Positions 14,615-23,004 of a DNA stretch of 64,000 bases are shown piece by piece; the first letter of the stretch is position 1, and each line of letters starts with the position of its first letter. The DNA is from Candidatus Hydrogenedens sp. GTDB lineage: Bacteria > Hydrogenedentota > Hydrogenedentia > Hydrogenedentales > JAEUWI01. The translations under genes were made by a program, and so were the position numbers. The notes under the pieces are model-generated. The model was not told the DNA's origin and did not search any database. It worked only from the letters and a program-made list of their open reading frames with translations. The DNA lies in assembly GCA_016125095.1 (NCBI GenBank), contig WGMK01000014.1:1-64000 (forward strand), written 5' to 3'.

Positions 14615-15877
14615 ATGGCATACGTATTTCGGACCAAGGACAAGGATGGCAAGCCGCATCGGAAGTGGCGCTATCAATACGTTGACCGCTACGGCAAGAA
14701 GCGCACCGCCACGGGCACGAGCAGCAAGCGCGAAACTGTCCGCATTGCCGAGGAACACGGCGCAAAGGAACGAGCGATCCGTATCGGTATCACGGAAGCG
14801 CCAAGCACCTACGCGCTCAACCGGTCGCGTGATCTCAAAGAAGTCTTGGACGAATACATGACGTGGGGCAAACGCTACGGCGGACGGAAACACGGCACGG
14901 GCTGGCAGTCTGACCATGCCACGGTGAAGCGGCGTCACTTGGATTGGTGGAAAAAAGAGCTAGGTTTGAGCTGCCTGTCCGATTGCCCGGACTGCCTACC
15001 CAAGGTAGAGCGCGTGCTTGCAAACTTGGAGAGTGACGACTACGCGGGCAAGAGTCAACGCAACCGGGTTGAAGCTTTGCATTCCTTCTTTACGTGGTGC
15101 GTGAAGCGCAAGTATCTTCCCGAGCACCCCTTGACCGAACTTGGACGGCTGGACGCTACGCCCAGGGCGAATAAGCGTCTCGTTACCAAGGAAGAAATTG
15201 ATCGCCTGCTTTCCGCTGCGCCGCTTGACCGTAAAATGCTCTACATGCTGGCGCTGGCAACCGGATTGCGTGTCAACGAGCTACGCTCCCTGAGCGTGGA
15301 CGATCTGGACCGGGAGCGTTGCGGCGTTGTGCTCCACGCGGAATGGACCAAGAACCGCAAGAGCGGCTTTCAACCACTTACCCGCGCCCTTGTGCTCTCA
15401 CTCTCCGCGTTCATTGAATCTGGCGTGACACAAGCACTCTACGCGAAGGGATACCGACACCACGGAGACCGTGACCGCGTTCCCAAGCACCCCTTGCTCT
15501 ACGTGCCGCGCAACGTGTCCATACGATTCAAGCGCGACTTGGACGCGGCAGAGATTCCTCACGAGACTGAGCAAGGCAAGCTGACGTTTCACGGCCTACG
15601 GGTTGCCTTCATCAGCTACATGGCCGCATCGGGTGCGAGCGTGAAGGAAGTACAAACGCTGGCGCGGCACTCCACGCCCATGCTTACCATGAACGTCTAC
15701 GCAAAGGTGCATGACCATGTGCTTGCGGATCGTGCGGGCCGCGTCACAATGGCGTTGTTGACACCATCGAGCACAATAGAAGCACAAAACGGGAGAAGGG
15801 CAAACGTAAGCCCTTCTCCCGTAACAAGTTCTATGGTAGCGGTGCAGGGACTCGAACCCCGGACACGTGGATTATGA
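14615..15877 (+). CDS. int: Tyrosine site-specific integrase (tail supplied by the tRNA site)
   Basis: A 420-aa integrase. The catalytic set is complete: R219 (ATGLRVNELRSL), K246, H326 and R329 (FHGLRVAF), H352 and Y362 (NVYAK). A SAM-like core-binding domain spans roughly 70-175 and includes an unusual CLSDCPDC cluster (C120, C124, C127). Codon 407 is the first base triplet of the att core; the last four residues (TRGL) come from host tRNA sequence, and the gene overlaps the tRNA antisense by 44 bp. In the circle the frame would instead continue for 109 residues (see 10363-10692). It follows the RHH-like gene by 4 bp. Confidence 0.93.
   Translation: MAYVFRTKDKDGKPHRKWRYQYVDRYGKKRTATGTSSKRETVRIAEEHGAKERAIRIGITEAPSTYALNRSRDLKEVLDEYMTWGKRYGGRKHGTGWQSDHATVKRRHLDWWKKELGLSCLSDCPDCLPKVERVLANLESDDYAGKSQRNRVEALHSFFTWCVKRKYLPEHPLTELGRLDATPRANKRLVTKEEIDRLLSAAPLDRKMLYMLALATGLRVNELRSLSVDDLDRERCGVVLHAEWTKNRKSGFQPLTRALVLSLSAFIESGVTQALYAKGYRHHGDRDRVPKHPLLYVPRNVSIRFKRDLDAAEIPHETEQGKLTFHGLRVAFISYMAASGASVKEVQTLARHSTPMLTMNVYAKVHDHVLADRAGRVTMALLTPSSTIEAQNGRRANVSPSPVTSSMVAVQGLEPRTRGL
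15768..15789 (+). promoter_or_regulatory. Candidate integrase arm-type site, right
   Basis: CGAGCACAATA followed by GAAGCACAAAA lies 44 bp inside the right core, inside the integrase coding sequence. It matches the double motif at 10551-10572 in the same orientation but another codon frame. See that entry. Confidence 0.4.
15790..15821 (-). terminator. Terminator of the tRNA, embedded in the integrase gene
   Basis: CGGGAGAAGGGC and GCCCTTCTCCCG form a perfect 12-bp stem with an 8-base loop. Read on the minus strand it is followed by TTTTGTGCTTC and starts 12 bases after the tRNA CCA end, the classic arrangement of an intrinsic terminator. On the plus strand the same bases encode integrase codons near residue 393-403. 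Confidence 0.8.
15833..15861. repeat. Right attachment-site copy within the intact tRNA gene
   Basis: This is identical to 10363-10391. It completes the acceptor stem, T-arm and CCA of the tRNA transcribed from 15910 leftward, so the element restores the gene it entered. The integrase frame crosses it. Confidence 0.92.
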
Positions 15878-15910
15878 TTCCACTGCTCTAACCAACTGAG
15901 CTACACCGCC
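15834..15910 (-). tRNA. tRNA with CAT anticodon (Met, elongator type)
   Basis: The cloverleaf can be drawn completely: acceptor GGCGGTG/CACCGCT, D-arm GCTC...GAGC, anticodon stem GTGGA/TCCAC with loop ATCATAA (anticodon CAT), T-arm CGGGG-TTCGAGT-CCCTG, discriminator A and an encoded CCA. The mature part is 74 nt plus CCA. The first pair is G-U. A D-arm and overall sequence close to elongator tRNA-Met favour Met, but an Ile2 tRNA with modified CAT cannot be excluded by eye. Its 3' part is the integration site of the neighbouring element. Confidence 0.93.
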
Positions 15911-15941
15911 ACTGGGTGCCGCAGAGCGCGGACAGCGAGGA

Positions 15942-15970
15942 AGTATAGCAAGCGGCGGCGGGGGGTTCCA
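15942..15970 (-). promoter_or_regulatory. Possible promoter of the tRNA
   Basis: On the minus strand TATACT (15947-15942) is a good -10 box about 31 bases before the tRNA 5' end. A weak TGGAAC lies 17 bases further upstream as a possible -35. A GC-rich discriminator-like stretch follows. Confidence 0.4.
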
Positions 15971-16099
15971 GTTTTTTTCCGGGGCGGGCGGCGCGTGGCG
16001 CGCAGAGGGTATCTCCCGGACCTGGGCGGGTCGACACTCCATATCGCGTGTGGTAGGATACGCCGATTCACGGGCTGATGGACCAAGCGAGGCGGCATC

Positions 16100-16996
16100 A
16101 TGAAATTGTGGATCTATCCTTTGGCGGCAGTGCTGGCGGTTTCTGCGCTGGCGGGGTGCGGTTCGAAGCAGGCGGCGGCGCCGGCGGAGGACAAGCAGCC
16201 AGCTACGGAGGCGCAGTTGTACGAAATCTGGGATCAGCTTTCTGCACAGCCCCCGGAGACCGTAGACCTGGAACTGGCGCGCGGCGTGGCGAACAACTTG
16301 GCGCAGGTAGGCCCGGACAAGCTGCTGCCGCTGTTGGACCGGATGGCGGAGGAGGATGCCTCGAAGACTTCGATGTTTTTGGCGATGGTGGCGCTGCGCC
16401 CACTGGTGAATGAACAGCATGAGGCGAAGCTGGTGGAGATTACGCAGCCGGACAAGCCGTCGCGGGCGCGCCGCTCGGCCATCGAGCTGCTGTCCACGCT
16501 GGGCACGGATTCGGCCAAGGCGCGGGTGAAGGAATTGATGGATGACGCCGACCCGCGGGTAGCCACGGGCGCGATGCTGGCGCTGCTGCACCTGGAAGAT
16601 CAGCCGGACGCGGTCGCGCGGGTGCGGGAATTCTGGGACAGCACGGACACGCTGGACCTGGAGCGGCAGGAGATCGTGCGGCGTATCCCGGAACTGGCTG
16701 CGCCGTCGAATCTCGACATGTTTATTACAGCGGTGGGAAGCGTGGATTGGGACCCGACGGTCCGTCAACGCGCCATCGCGATTCTGGGCGGCTCTTCGGA
16801 AGAGCGCGCATACCAGGCGCTGCAGCAAGCGGCAGAGCGTTCGCCCGAGCCGCAGCTGCAGCAGCAGGCGAAGGTGGCGGCGGAGGCGGTGAAGCAGCGC
16901 ATGGACCAGGGCCTGGGCGATCTGAAGTTTAATGTGCTGCCCGACGGCCGCACGGAAACGCAGATTCCGCTCGAGTCGAAGCCGAAGACCGAGTAA
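16100..16996 (+). CDS. HEAT-repeat lipoprotein
   Basis: A 298-aa protein with a lipoprotein signal ending LAGC (Cys19 as lipid anchor), a short Ala/Pro linker, and an all-helical HEAT-like body. Repeats can be seen as paired helices such as RARRSAIELLSTLGTDSAKA, DPRVATGAMLALLHLEDQ and DPTVRQRAIAILGGSSEERA. The C-terminus is a beta-like DLKFNVLPDGRTETQIP. It probably acts as a periplasmic protein-binding scaffold; the partner is unknown. It ends 7 bp before the glycosyltransferase gene, so the two are probably cotranscribed. Confidence 0.82.
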   Translation: MKLWIYPLAAVLAVSALAGCGSKQAAAPAEDKQPATEAQLYEIWDQLSAQPPETVDLELARGVANNLAQVGPDKLLPLLDRMAEEDASKTSMFLAMVALRPLVNEQHEAKLVEITQPDKPSRARRSAIELLSTLGTDSAKARVKELMDDADPRVATGAMLALLHLEDQPDAVARVREFWDSTDTLDLERQEIVRRIPELAAPSNLDMFITAVGSVDWDPTVRQRAIAILGGSSEERAYQALQQAAERSPEPQLQQQAKVAAEAVKQRMDQGLGDLKFNVLPDGRTETQIPLESKPKTE

Positions 16997-17003
16997 TCCG
17001 CCC

Positions 17004-18098
17004 ATGCCGACGCTTGCGTTCGCGCTCATCGTAAAGAACGAAGCGCGGATGCTGCCGGGCTGTCTGGATTCCATTGCGCCTGCGGCCGACGATATCGTCG
17101 TGGCGGATACGGACTCGGACGATGGCACGCGGGAGATCGCCAGCGGACTTGGCGCGCGGGTGATCCGCATTTCCTGGACCGACGATTTCGCAGCGGCGCG
17201 CAATGCTGCCCTTGCGGCGTGCGCCACCGATTGGGTGTTCGTCATCGATGCGGACGAGCGGCTGGCGCCAGAGGATCTGCCTCGGCTCCGATCGCTGCTC
17301 GAACTCCCGGAGGCCGCGTGGCGGGTGGTCACCCGCAATTATTCCAATGCCACGCATTACGAGGGGTTCACGACGTGCGCTCCCGACGATCCGTGGTCGC
17401 AGGGCCATGCGGGCTGGTTTCCCAGCACGAAGGTGCGGTTGTTTCCGCGCCGCGAAGGGGTATGTTTCGAAGGCGCGGTGCACGAGTTGGTGAATCCTTC
17501 GCTCGAACGGCTCGGCATACCCCTGCGGGATGCGGACTTCCCGGTGCATCATTATCCGTTGCAGCAGCAGGCCGACCGGCAGGCGTCGAAGCAGGCGCTG
17601 TATCTTCGCTTGGGGGAATTGAAGGCGCAGCAGCAGCCGGAAAACCCCAAGGCCTTCGCGGAGCTGGGCGAACAGTATATCGAGCTGGGGCGGCATGTCG
17701 ATGCAGTGCGCGCCTATCGCACGGCGGTGTCGCTGGCGCCACACGATGCCCGCATGCTGGCAGGGCTGGGCGCGGCGCTGCTGCTGGCGGGAGAGCACCG
17801 AGCGGCTGCCCAGGCGCTGGATATCGCGCTCCGGCTGGAACCGGATCGTATCGAGCCGTGCCGAAACCGAGTGGTGCTGGCGCTTCAAGTACACGACTGG
17901 GCCGGCGGACTGGCGCTGGCCGAAGGGTATCTGGAATGCTTCCCGCAAGACAGCGAACTGCACCGCTACGCGGGCTTGGCGCTGGCGCGGCTAGGGCAAC
18001 TCGAGGAAGCCCGACGCCATGCCTCATCCGCCGTGCAGTTGAATCCCGCGAACGCACAGGCGCATGCCTTGCTGGACAGTCTCAATGCGTCCGCCTGA
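17004..18098 (+). CDS. Family 2 glycosyltransferase with TPR tail
   Basis: The protein is 364 aa from the ATG at 17004. The GT-A fold starts at once with FALIVKNEARMLPGCLDSI, then DDIVVADTDSDDGTREIA, and a DAD-type metal site FVIDADERLAPEDL around residue 78. From about residue 195 TPR repeats follow (AFAELGEQYIELGRHVDAVR, ARMLAGLGAALLLAGEHRAA, SELHRYAGLALARLGQLEEA). Fused GT2-TPR proteins of this kind modify cell-envelope glycans or proteins; the acceptor is unknown. It is convergent with the methyltransferase, 9 bp apart. Confidence 0.88.
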   Translation: MPTLAFALIVKNEARMLPGCLDSIAPAADDIVVADTDSDDGTREIASGLGARVIRISWTDDFAAARNAALAACATDWVFVIDADERLAPEDLPRLRSLLELPEAAWRVVTRNYSNATHYEGFTTCAPDDPWSQGHAGWFPSTKVRLFPRREGVCFEGAVHELVNPSLERLGIPLRDADFPVHHYPLQQQADRQASKQALYLRLGELKAQQQPENPKAFAELGEQYIELGRHVDAVRAYRTAVSLAPHDARMLAGLGAALLLAGEHRAAAQALDIALRLEPDRIEPCRNRVVLALQVHDWAGGLALAEGYLECFPQDSELHRYAGLALARLGQLEEARRHASSAVQLNPANAQAHALLDSLNASA

Positions 18099-18107
18099 GG
18101 CGCCGGG

Positions 18108-18836
18108 CTACGTCTTGCGCAGCAGGTAGTAGGTGTATCCGTAGGCGCCGTCGCTTCGGTCGAACAGCGCCGCCTCGGTTTCGAGTTCGTCGAGCAGCGC
18201 GTGGTCTTCCTCCGTGGCGGCCGGGCGGAGCGCGGCGATGCGCTGCCGCATGGGTCCGTAGAAGTTGCGGCGCCAGGCCATTTCGGGCAGGCGGTGCGCG
18301 CCGAGCACTTCGTAGCCCGCGGCGGCGGCGCGCGCGAGGTTTTCCGCCTCGGTACCCATGGCTGGGTAATTGGATTCCCAGTAGCCGCGCGCCTCCTCGG
18401 GCGGCAATTCGGTGAACCAGGTCAGCTCGGAGACCACCGCAATTCCGCCGGGCGCGAGCAAGGGGCGCCATGTGGCGAGCGCGCCCGCGAGAGTGAGGTG
18501 GTAGGCTGCGCCTTCGCTCCACAGCAAATCCAGCGAGCCCTCCGGCCAGCCGAGCGCGCCCATGTCGGCTTGCCCTGTAACGACGAGGCCGCCCAGACCG
18601 CGTTCGGCGGCGCGCTGCTCAAGGATGCGCAGAAATTCACTGCTGGTATCGACAGCCATTACGGACGCTTGGAAGTGCTCGGCCAGCAATAGCGTTCCGG
18701 TGCCGGTGCCGCAGCCAATATCGGCGATGCGCGGCCGTGCGGGCAGGGCCGGCAGCAGCCGCAGCATTCGCTCGGCAAAGGCCGTGTCGCCGGGGCTTTG
18801 ACGCTCGAGCGCGCCGAAAATCGAATAGAGGTCCAT
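18108..18836 (-). CDS. Class I SAM-dependent methyltransferase
   Basis: The protein is 242 aa from the ATG at 18836. Motif I is IADIGCGTGTGTLLLAEH near residue 40, motif II is VMAVDTSSEFL, and a later motif reads DLLWSEGAAYHLTLAGAL. This is the UbiE/small-molecule methyltransferase pattern (Methyltransf_11/25 type). The substrate is not evident. The frame stays open 16 codons upstream, but that part runs over the end of the upstream propeller gene (18845) and is not needed. It is probably cotranscribed with that gene, with an 8-bp gap. Confidence 0.82.
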   Translation of the reverse strand: MDLYSIFGALERQSPGDTAFAERMLRLLPALPARPRIADIGCGTGTGTLLLAEHFQASVMAVDTSSEFLRILEQRAAERGLGGLVVTGQADMGALGWPEGSLDLLWSEGAAYHLTLAGALATWRPLLAPGGIAVVSELTWFTELPPEEARGYWESNYPAMGTEAENLARAAAAGYEVLGAHRLPEMAWRRNFYGPMRQRIAALRPAATEEDHALLDELETEAALFDRSDGAYGYTYYLLRKT

Positions 18837-18844
18837 ACTGCGGG

Positions 18845-21800
18845 CTATTTCGTGCGCCGGTAGACGGCGAAGGCGATGATGCACGCCCCCAGACCGGCCA
18901 TGCCGATTCCGCCCATCACCGGCAATCCGCCCTCGGGATACACGGTGACCGTGAACACGCCGCTGGTGACGAGTGTCTTGCTCTCGTCCGAGGCGGTCAC
19001 GCGGTAAGCACCGGCGTCGCTCAGGGCGACGGGGTCAATCACCAGTGGATTAAGGTCGCTGCCGGAAATGGGGTTGCCGTCCTTGCTCCAGGCATAGCTG
19101 GTGGGGGTAAAGCCCGAGACCAGCGCGAAGAGTTCGAGCCGGCCGCCTTCTTCCACCGAAGCATCACCCGAAACGGCCACACCCGGGCCGCCGCTGCCTT
19201 CGCCTTCGCCCTCGGCGGCGCCTTCGCCCTCGCCCTCGGTCATGCCGTCGCCTTCGCCTTCCATCGCCTGCGGACCGAAGCTGCCGGGGTCGGTAATGTT
19301 CGAACCATCCAGGAACTCGGTGTGATCGAAATAGCCGTCCTCGTCGCGGTCCAGTACCACGCGCGTGCCCGTGCCCGCAGGCACCACAGTAAAGGTGATC
19401 GGCGTGGTGGCCGATGCCAGCGCGAGCAGGGCGCTCTCGTTCACCGTCGCGGTGTTCTCGTCGGACTGCCATGTGGCGCTGCCCTGATAAAGATAGCCGC
19501 GCTCGCGACCGTCGGCGCGCACCCGCGCTATCAGTTCGATGCGGGCCGAGGCGTCGACCACAGACTCGAGAGCGGCAAGCGGCGCGGTCGATCCGCCGTC
19601 CAGCGTGGCCTGCTGTCCCACGGCGGCGTGTACGTCGTTCGATGCGATGCCCGCCGGCTCGAACTGCGGATCGGGCGAGGTGATGCCGAAGTCGGACCCC
19701 GCAAACGACAGCATGAAGGCGGTCAGGTTGGCGATTTCCTGGTCGTTGGCGACATCGAAGATGCTGCCGCCCACGAAGCTCTCGATGGTATCGACGCTGC
19801 CGTCGTGCAGGAAGCCGAAGCCCGCGCGGCTGGCCTTGCCGGGAATCATCGTAAGTCCGGCCTTGTCGTACAGGTTGCGCAGCTGCGGCACCTTGATGGC
19901 CTTGTTGGTCGAGCCGTCGATACTCACCAGCATCGAGTGCTGGTTGTTCGCCGTGGCAGGTATCGTCTCGAAAGACGAGCCGTTCCACGTCTGGTTGGTA
20001 CCGCCCCCGTGCGGTAGTGCGTGGCACTGCACACACGAAAAATTACCCGCGTCGAGGCGGCGTCCCTGGCTGCGGTAGAGCGACAGCCCCGCTACGGCGT
20101 CGCCATTCGGCAGTGCATCGCCGTGGTTCAGACCACCACTGCCCGAGAACCGGCCCGTAGCGTAGTGGCCATCCAGCGGCAGGTTCGTCGGTAGCGTATT
20201 GTCCAGATTGCGGTAGGGGTTCGGCGGAAAGTAAATCGTCGCCAGGAAGTCCTTGAACTCCTGCATCTCGGTCGTGGTCAATTGCACGTCGTCGCCCAGC
20301 AGGCCGGTGAAGGCTGGGTTAAACTCCTCGAGGCCCAGCCGGTCGCCGCGCCAGTGGAAGGGCTCCTTACCGATGATGTCCTGCAGGGTCTGCGTCGTCA
20401 TCGGGCCCTTCATGGGGTGGAAGGGCTGAAAGCCCGAGGTCAGGCCCGTCATGTTGCCGCCCAGGTTCAGGCCCGCGAGACTCTTTACCGCGCCGTCCGG
20501 CGCGCCGAGATCCCACGCGAGGCGGTCCATGCGGGCATCGAGATGGCACGAAGCGCACGAGGCCTGTCCGAGGCCCGAGGTCTTGTGGGTGTCGTACAGG
20601 TGCTTGCGGCCGTCGCGAATGGCGGCTGGGGTCGGGTCGTAGAGCGGCACGTTCGCCGTTTCGGTTTCGGTTGTCATGTCGACCACGGACACCGAGCCAT
20701 CGAAGCGGTTGAGCACGTAGAGCTGGCCGCGGCTGTCGTCCGCCACGATGCCGGTGGGACCCTCGCGCACCTCGATGGTGTCGGCCAGCCCGGCGCGGGC
20801 GAGCCCCGCATCCAGCACAATGAGGTTGTTCGACCCCATGCCCGTCACGTAGGCCTTGGTGCCAGCGGCGTTCCACGCGATACCGCGCGGGTCGCCGATC
20901 GATTTGTCGCGCTCGGCCTGCACCACGCTGGGCGTGGCATAGGTGAGGTGGTCTGCGTTGATGTCCGCCGAGGCCAGCTTCGACGTGTTGTCGGTGTTCG
21001 CGGCAATTACGCGCACAAAGGTGCCGTTGATGACCGGTTCGAAGCGTACCTCGTTGGTGGCCTCGGTGCCGACCACGGTAACGATTCCCGATGCGGGATT
21101 CACGGCCAGCGCCATGTTCGCGTTCATCAGGCTGTCCACGTAGGAAACCGCCTCGGTGTCGGCATCGATGACGACCACGTCATGATCCAGCAGGGTCCAG
21201 CCGGTGAAGCGCCCGGAGTCGGCCGCGTTCGCGCCGTCGACCCAAGCCGACCAGTCGGCGCCGGTATCGTCGAGCCACTGGCCGCCGGCATTCCGCCGGA
21301 CGATGAGCCCTACCTCCGGCGCGCCGCCGTTGGCATCCGGGGGATTGAATGCACCCGTATCGTTGAACGGGGGATTCATGCCGCCGTGCGGCGTGCCGGC
21401 GTCATCGACCACATTCGGCGGAAAGGTGATGATACCTTCGCTCTCGTCCGCGCCGCCCGCCAGCAGCGTGGTGCCGTTACCCGATTCAAACACCGCGACA
21501 TACACCTTCAGGCCGTCGTTGCTCACGGCCATGGCGCGGGGGTCTTCCGCGTCCACCGGAAGGCTCGCCGTAATGGCACGCGTCACAGGGTTCGCCACCT
21601 GCACGGTGTCGGCCTGCGAACACGAGATAAACGCCTTCTGTGTGGTGCCCGCAAACACGACATCGCAGGGTTCGTCGTCGGTGGCGATCGTTGCGACCAC
21701 CGTGCCGAGGGAGAGGTCGATGATGCTCACCGAATCCGAGATGTGATTGACCACCCAGAGTTCGGTGTTGGTGCGGAACCGGCACGACACGGGGTCGATA

Positions 21801-22006
21801 CCGACCGGGATGGAATTGGAGGCCACGGGGCTGCCGGTGGCCAGGCTGAATAGCTCCACGCGCGCGTCGGCCGTATTGCACACTGCGAGCGTGCTGCCAT
21901 CGAAGCTTATGGCAATCGGGCTGACCTGTGGCGTCTCGAAATTCACGAAATCAGCATGCGCCGACCGAGCAAACAACAACGCCAATACAAAGAAAAAACG
22001 GCGCAT
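18845..22006 (-). CDS. Exported beta-propeller di-haem protein with Ig-like domain and C-terminal anchor
   Basis: The protein is 1053 aa from the ATG at 22006, preceded by GGAGG. Domains in order: signal peptide MRRFFFVLALLFARSAHA; a YVTN-type propeller (about 20-470); a cytochrome c peroxidase-like part with two CXXCH sites, CASCH at 484-488 and CVQCH near 657; a beta region; an EGEGEG linker at about 913-938; an Ig-like domain; and a tail LPVMGGIGMAG...YRRTK resembling a PEP-CTERM-like sorting signal. The layout suggests a cell-surface redox enzyme or electron carrier. The EF-hand-like DRDEDGYFD precedes the linker. The substrate is unknown. Confidence 0.85.
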   Translation of the reverse strand: MRRFFFVLALLFARSAHADFVNFETPQVSPIAISFDGSTLAVCNTADARVELFSLATGSPVASNSIPVGIDPVSCRFRTNTELWVVNHISDSVSIIDLSLGTVVATIATDDEPCDVVFAGTTQKAFISCSQADTVQVANPVTRAITASLPVDAEDPRAMAVSNDGLKVYVAVFESGNGTTLLAGGADESEGIITFPPNVVDDAGTPHGGMNPPFNDTGAFNPPDANGGAPEVGLIVRRNAGGQWLDDTGADWSAWVDGANAADSGRFTGWTLLDHDVVVIDADTEAVSYVDSLMNANMALAVNPASGIVTVVGTEATNEVRFEPVINGTFVRVIAANTDNTSKLASADINADHLTYATPSVVQAERDKSIGDPRGIAWNAAGTKAYVTGMGSNNLIVLDAGLARAGLADTIEVREGPTGIVADDSRGQLYVLNRFDGSVSVVDMTTETETANVPLYDPTPAAIRDGRKHLYDTHKTSGLGQASCASCHLDARMDRLAWDLGAPDGAVKSLAGLNLGGNMTGLTSGFQPFHPMKGPMTTQTLQDIIGKEPFHWRGDRLGLEEFNPAFTGLLGDDVQLTTTEMQEFKDFLATIYFPPNPYRNLDNTLPTNLPLDGHYATGRFSGSGGLNHGDALPNGDAVAGLSLYRSQGRRLDAGNFSCVQCHALPHGGGTNQTWNGSSFETIPATANNQHSMLVSIDGSTNKAIKVPQLRNLYDKAGLTMIPGKASRAGFGFLHDGSVDTIESFVGGSIFDVANDQEIANLTAFMLSFAGSDFGITSPDPQFEPAGIASNDVHAAVGQQATLDGGSTAPLAALESVVDASARIELIARVRADGRERGYLYQGSATWQSDENTATVNESALLALASATTPITFTVVPAGTGTRVVLDRDEDGYFDHTEFLDGSNITDPGSFGPQAMEGEGDGMTEGEGEGAAEGEGEGSGGPGVAVSGDASVEEGGRLELFALVSGFTPTSYAWSKDGNPISGSDLNPLVIDPVALSDAGAYRVTASDESKTLVTSGVFTVTVYPEGGLPVMGGIGMAGLGACIIAFAVYRRTK

Positions 22007-22115
22007 GAATAACGAGCCTCCCCGGAAACGCTTCCCAACCCAACGCGGCAAGGATCCCGTTGTACCCGATTCAGCCGGATATGGCAAGGGTTTCGGCGTC
22101 TTGGCGTGATTCAGG

Positions 22116-22134
22116 AACCGCTACCGCGGTAGCG
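22116..22134. repeat. Short palindrome of the AACCGC hairpin family
   Basis: CGCTACCGCGGTAGCG (22119-22134) is a perfect 16-bp palindrome within AACCGCTACCGCGGT. It belongs to the family described at 33252-33844 and lies between menB and the propeller gene, both on the minus strand. Confidence 0.6.
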
Positions 22135-22172
22135 CTTACTGAAGCGGCAAACCCGAGTGGCCTTGGCGCCCC

Positions 22173-23000
22173 CTACGGAATGCGGCGGAACTTGCCGAAG
22201 TCGGGCTTGCGCTTTTCGTTGAAGGCGTTGCGGCCTTCCTGGCCTTCTTCGCTCATGTAGAAGAGCGAGGTGGCGTAGCCCGCGAGTTCCATCATGCCGG
22301 CCTGGCCGTCTTCGTCGGCGTTGATGGCGGCCTTGATGCAGCGGATCGCCATGGGCGAGTTCGCCAGAATCTCGTGGCACCACTGCACCGTCTCTTTTTC
22401 GAGGTCGGCCAGCGGCACCACGGTGTTCACCATGCCCATGTCGAGCGCCTGCTTGGCGTCGTACTGGCGGCAGAGGTACCAGATTTCACGCGCCTTCTTC
22501 TGGCCGACCATGCGGGCCAGGTGCGCCGAGCCGTAGCCCGCGTCGAACGAACCGACCTTGGGGCCGGTCTGCCCGAATCGCGCATTGTCGGCCGCTATCG
22601 TGAGGTCGCACACGTAGGCGAGGATGCAGCCGCCGCCGATGGCCCAGCCCGCCACCATGGCGATCACCGGCTTGGGGCAGCGGCGGATGGCAATGTGGAT
22701 GTCGAGCACGTTCAGCTTGTGCGCGCCGGATTTCGAATCGACGTAGCCCGCCGTGCCGCGCACTTTCTGGTCGCCGCCGGAGCAGAAGGCCTTTTCGCCC
22801 GCGCCCGTGAGAATGATGACGCCGACTTCGTCGTCGAAGCGTGCATCGTGCAGGGCGTCCAGAATCTCGTCGTTCGTGGTGGGTGTGAAAGCGTTGTGCA
22901 CGTGCGGACGGTTGATCGTGATCTTCGCGATACCTTCCGCCTTGTGGTAGAGGATTTCGGTGTACTGTTTCGCTTCCTGCCAATCCACAACTGCCGACAT
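22173..23000 (-). CDS. menB: 1,4-dihydroxy-2-naphthoyl-CoA synthase MenB
   Basis: A 275-aa crotonase-fold enzyme that closes the second ring of the menaquinone head group. It has the MenB-specific [16 protein letters not shown], the oxyanion/active-site region [30 protein letters not shown], and the ending [21 protein letters not shown] typical of this enzyme rather than other crotonases. GGGAG precedes the start and overlaps the end of menH (4-bp gap), so the genes are cotranscribed. It is last in the men order seen here. Confidence 0.96.
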   Translation of the reverse strand: MSAVVDWQEAKQYTEILYHKAEGIAKITINRPHVHNAFTPTTNDEILDALHDARFDDEVGVIILTGAGEKAFCSGGDQKVRGTAGYVDSKSGAHKLNVLDIHIAIRRCPKPVIAMVAGWAIGGGCILAYVCDLTIAADNARFGQTGPKVGSFDAGYGSAHLARMVGQKKAREIWYLCRQYDAKQALDMGMVNTVVPLADLEKETVQWCHEILANSPMAIRCIKAAINADEDGQAGMMELAGYATSLFYMSEEGQEGRNAFNEKRKPDFGKFRRIP

Positions 23001-23004
23001 GATT

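Larger units (their letters stand above)
10363..15861 (+). mobile_element. 5.5-kb integrative element in the 3' end of a tRNA(CAT) gene
   Basis: Identical 29-bp direct repeats at 10363-10391 and 15833-15861 match the T-arm, acceptor and CCA end of the tRNA gene at 15834-15910. The right copy is part of the intact tRNA; the left copy is the displaced original 3' end. Inside are a tyrosine integrase next to the tRNA, an AlpA-like protein, an RHH-like protein, two membrane proteins and long non-coding stretches. Base composition is visibly lower in GC than the flanks, with a strongly AT-rich patch near 13500-13610. There are no capsid, conjugation or replication genes, so it is a satellite-like or minimal integrative element. 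Confidence 0.9.
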
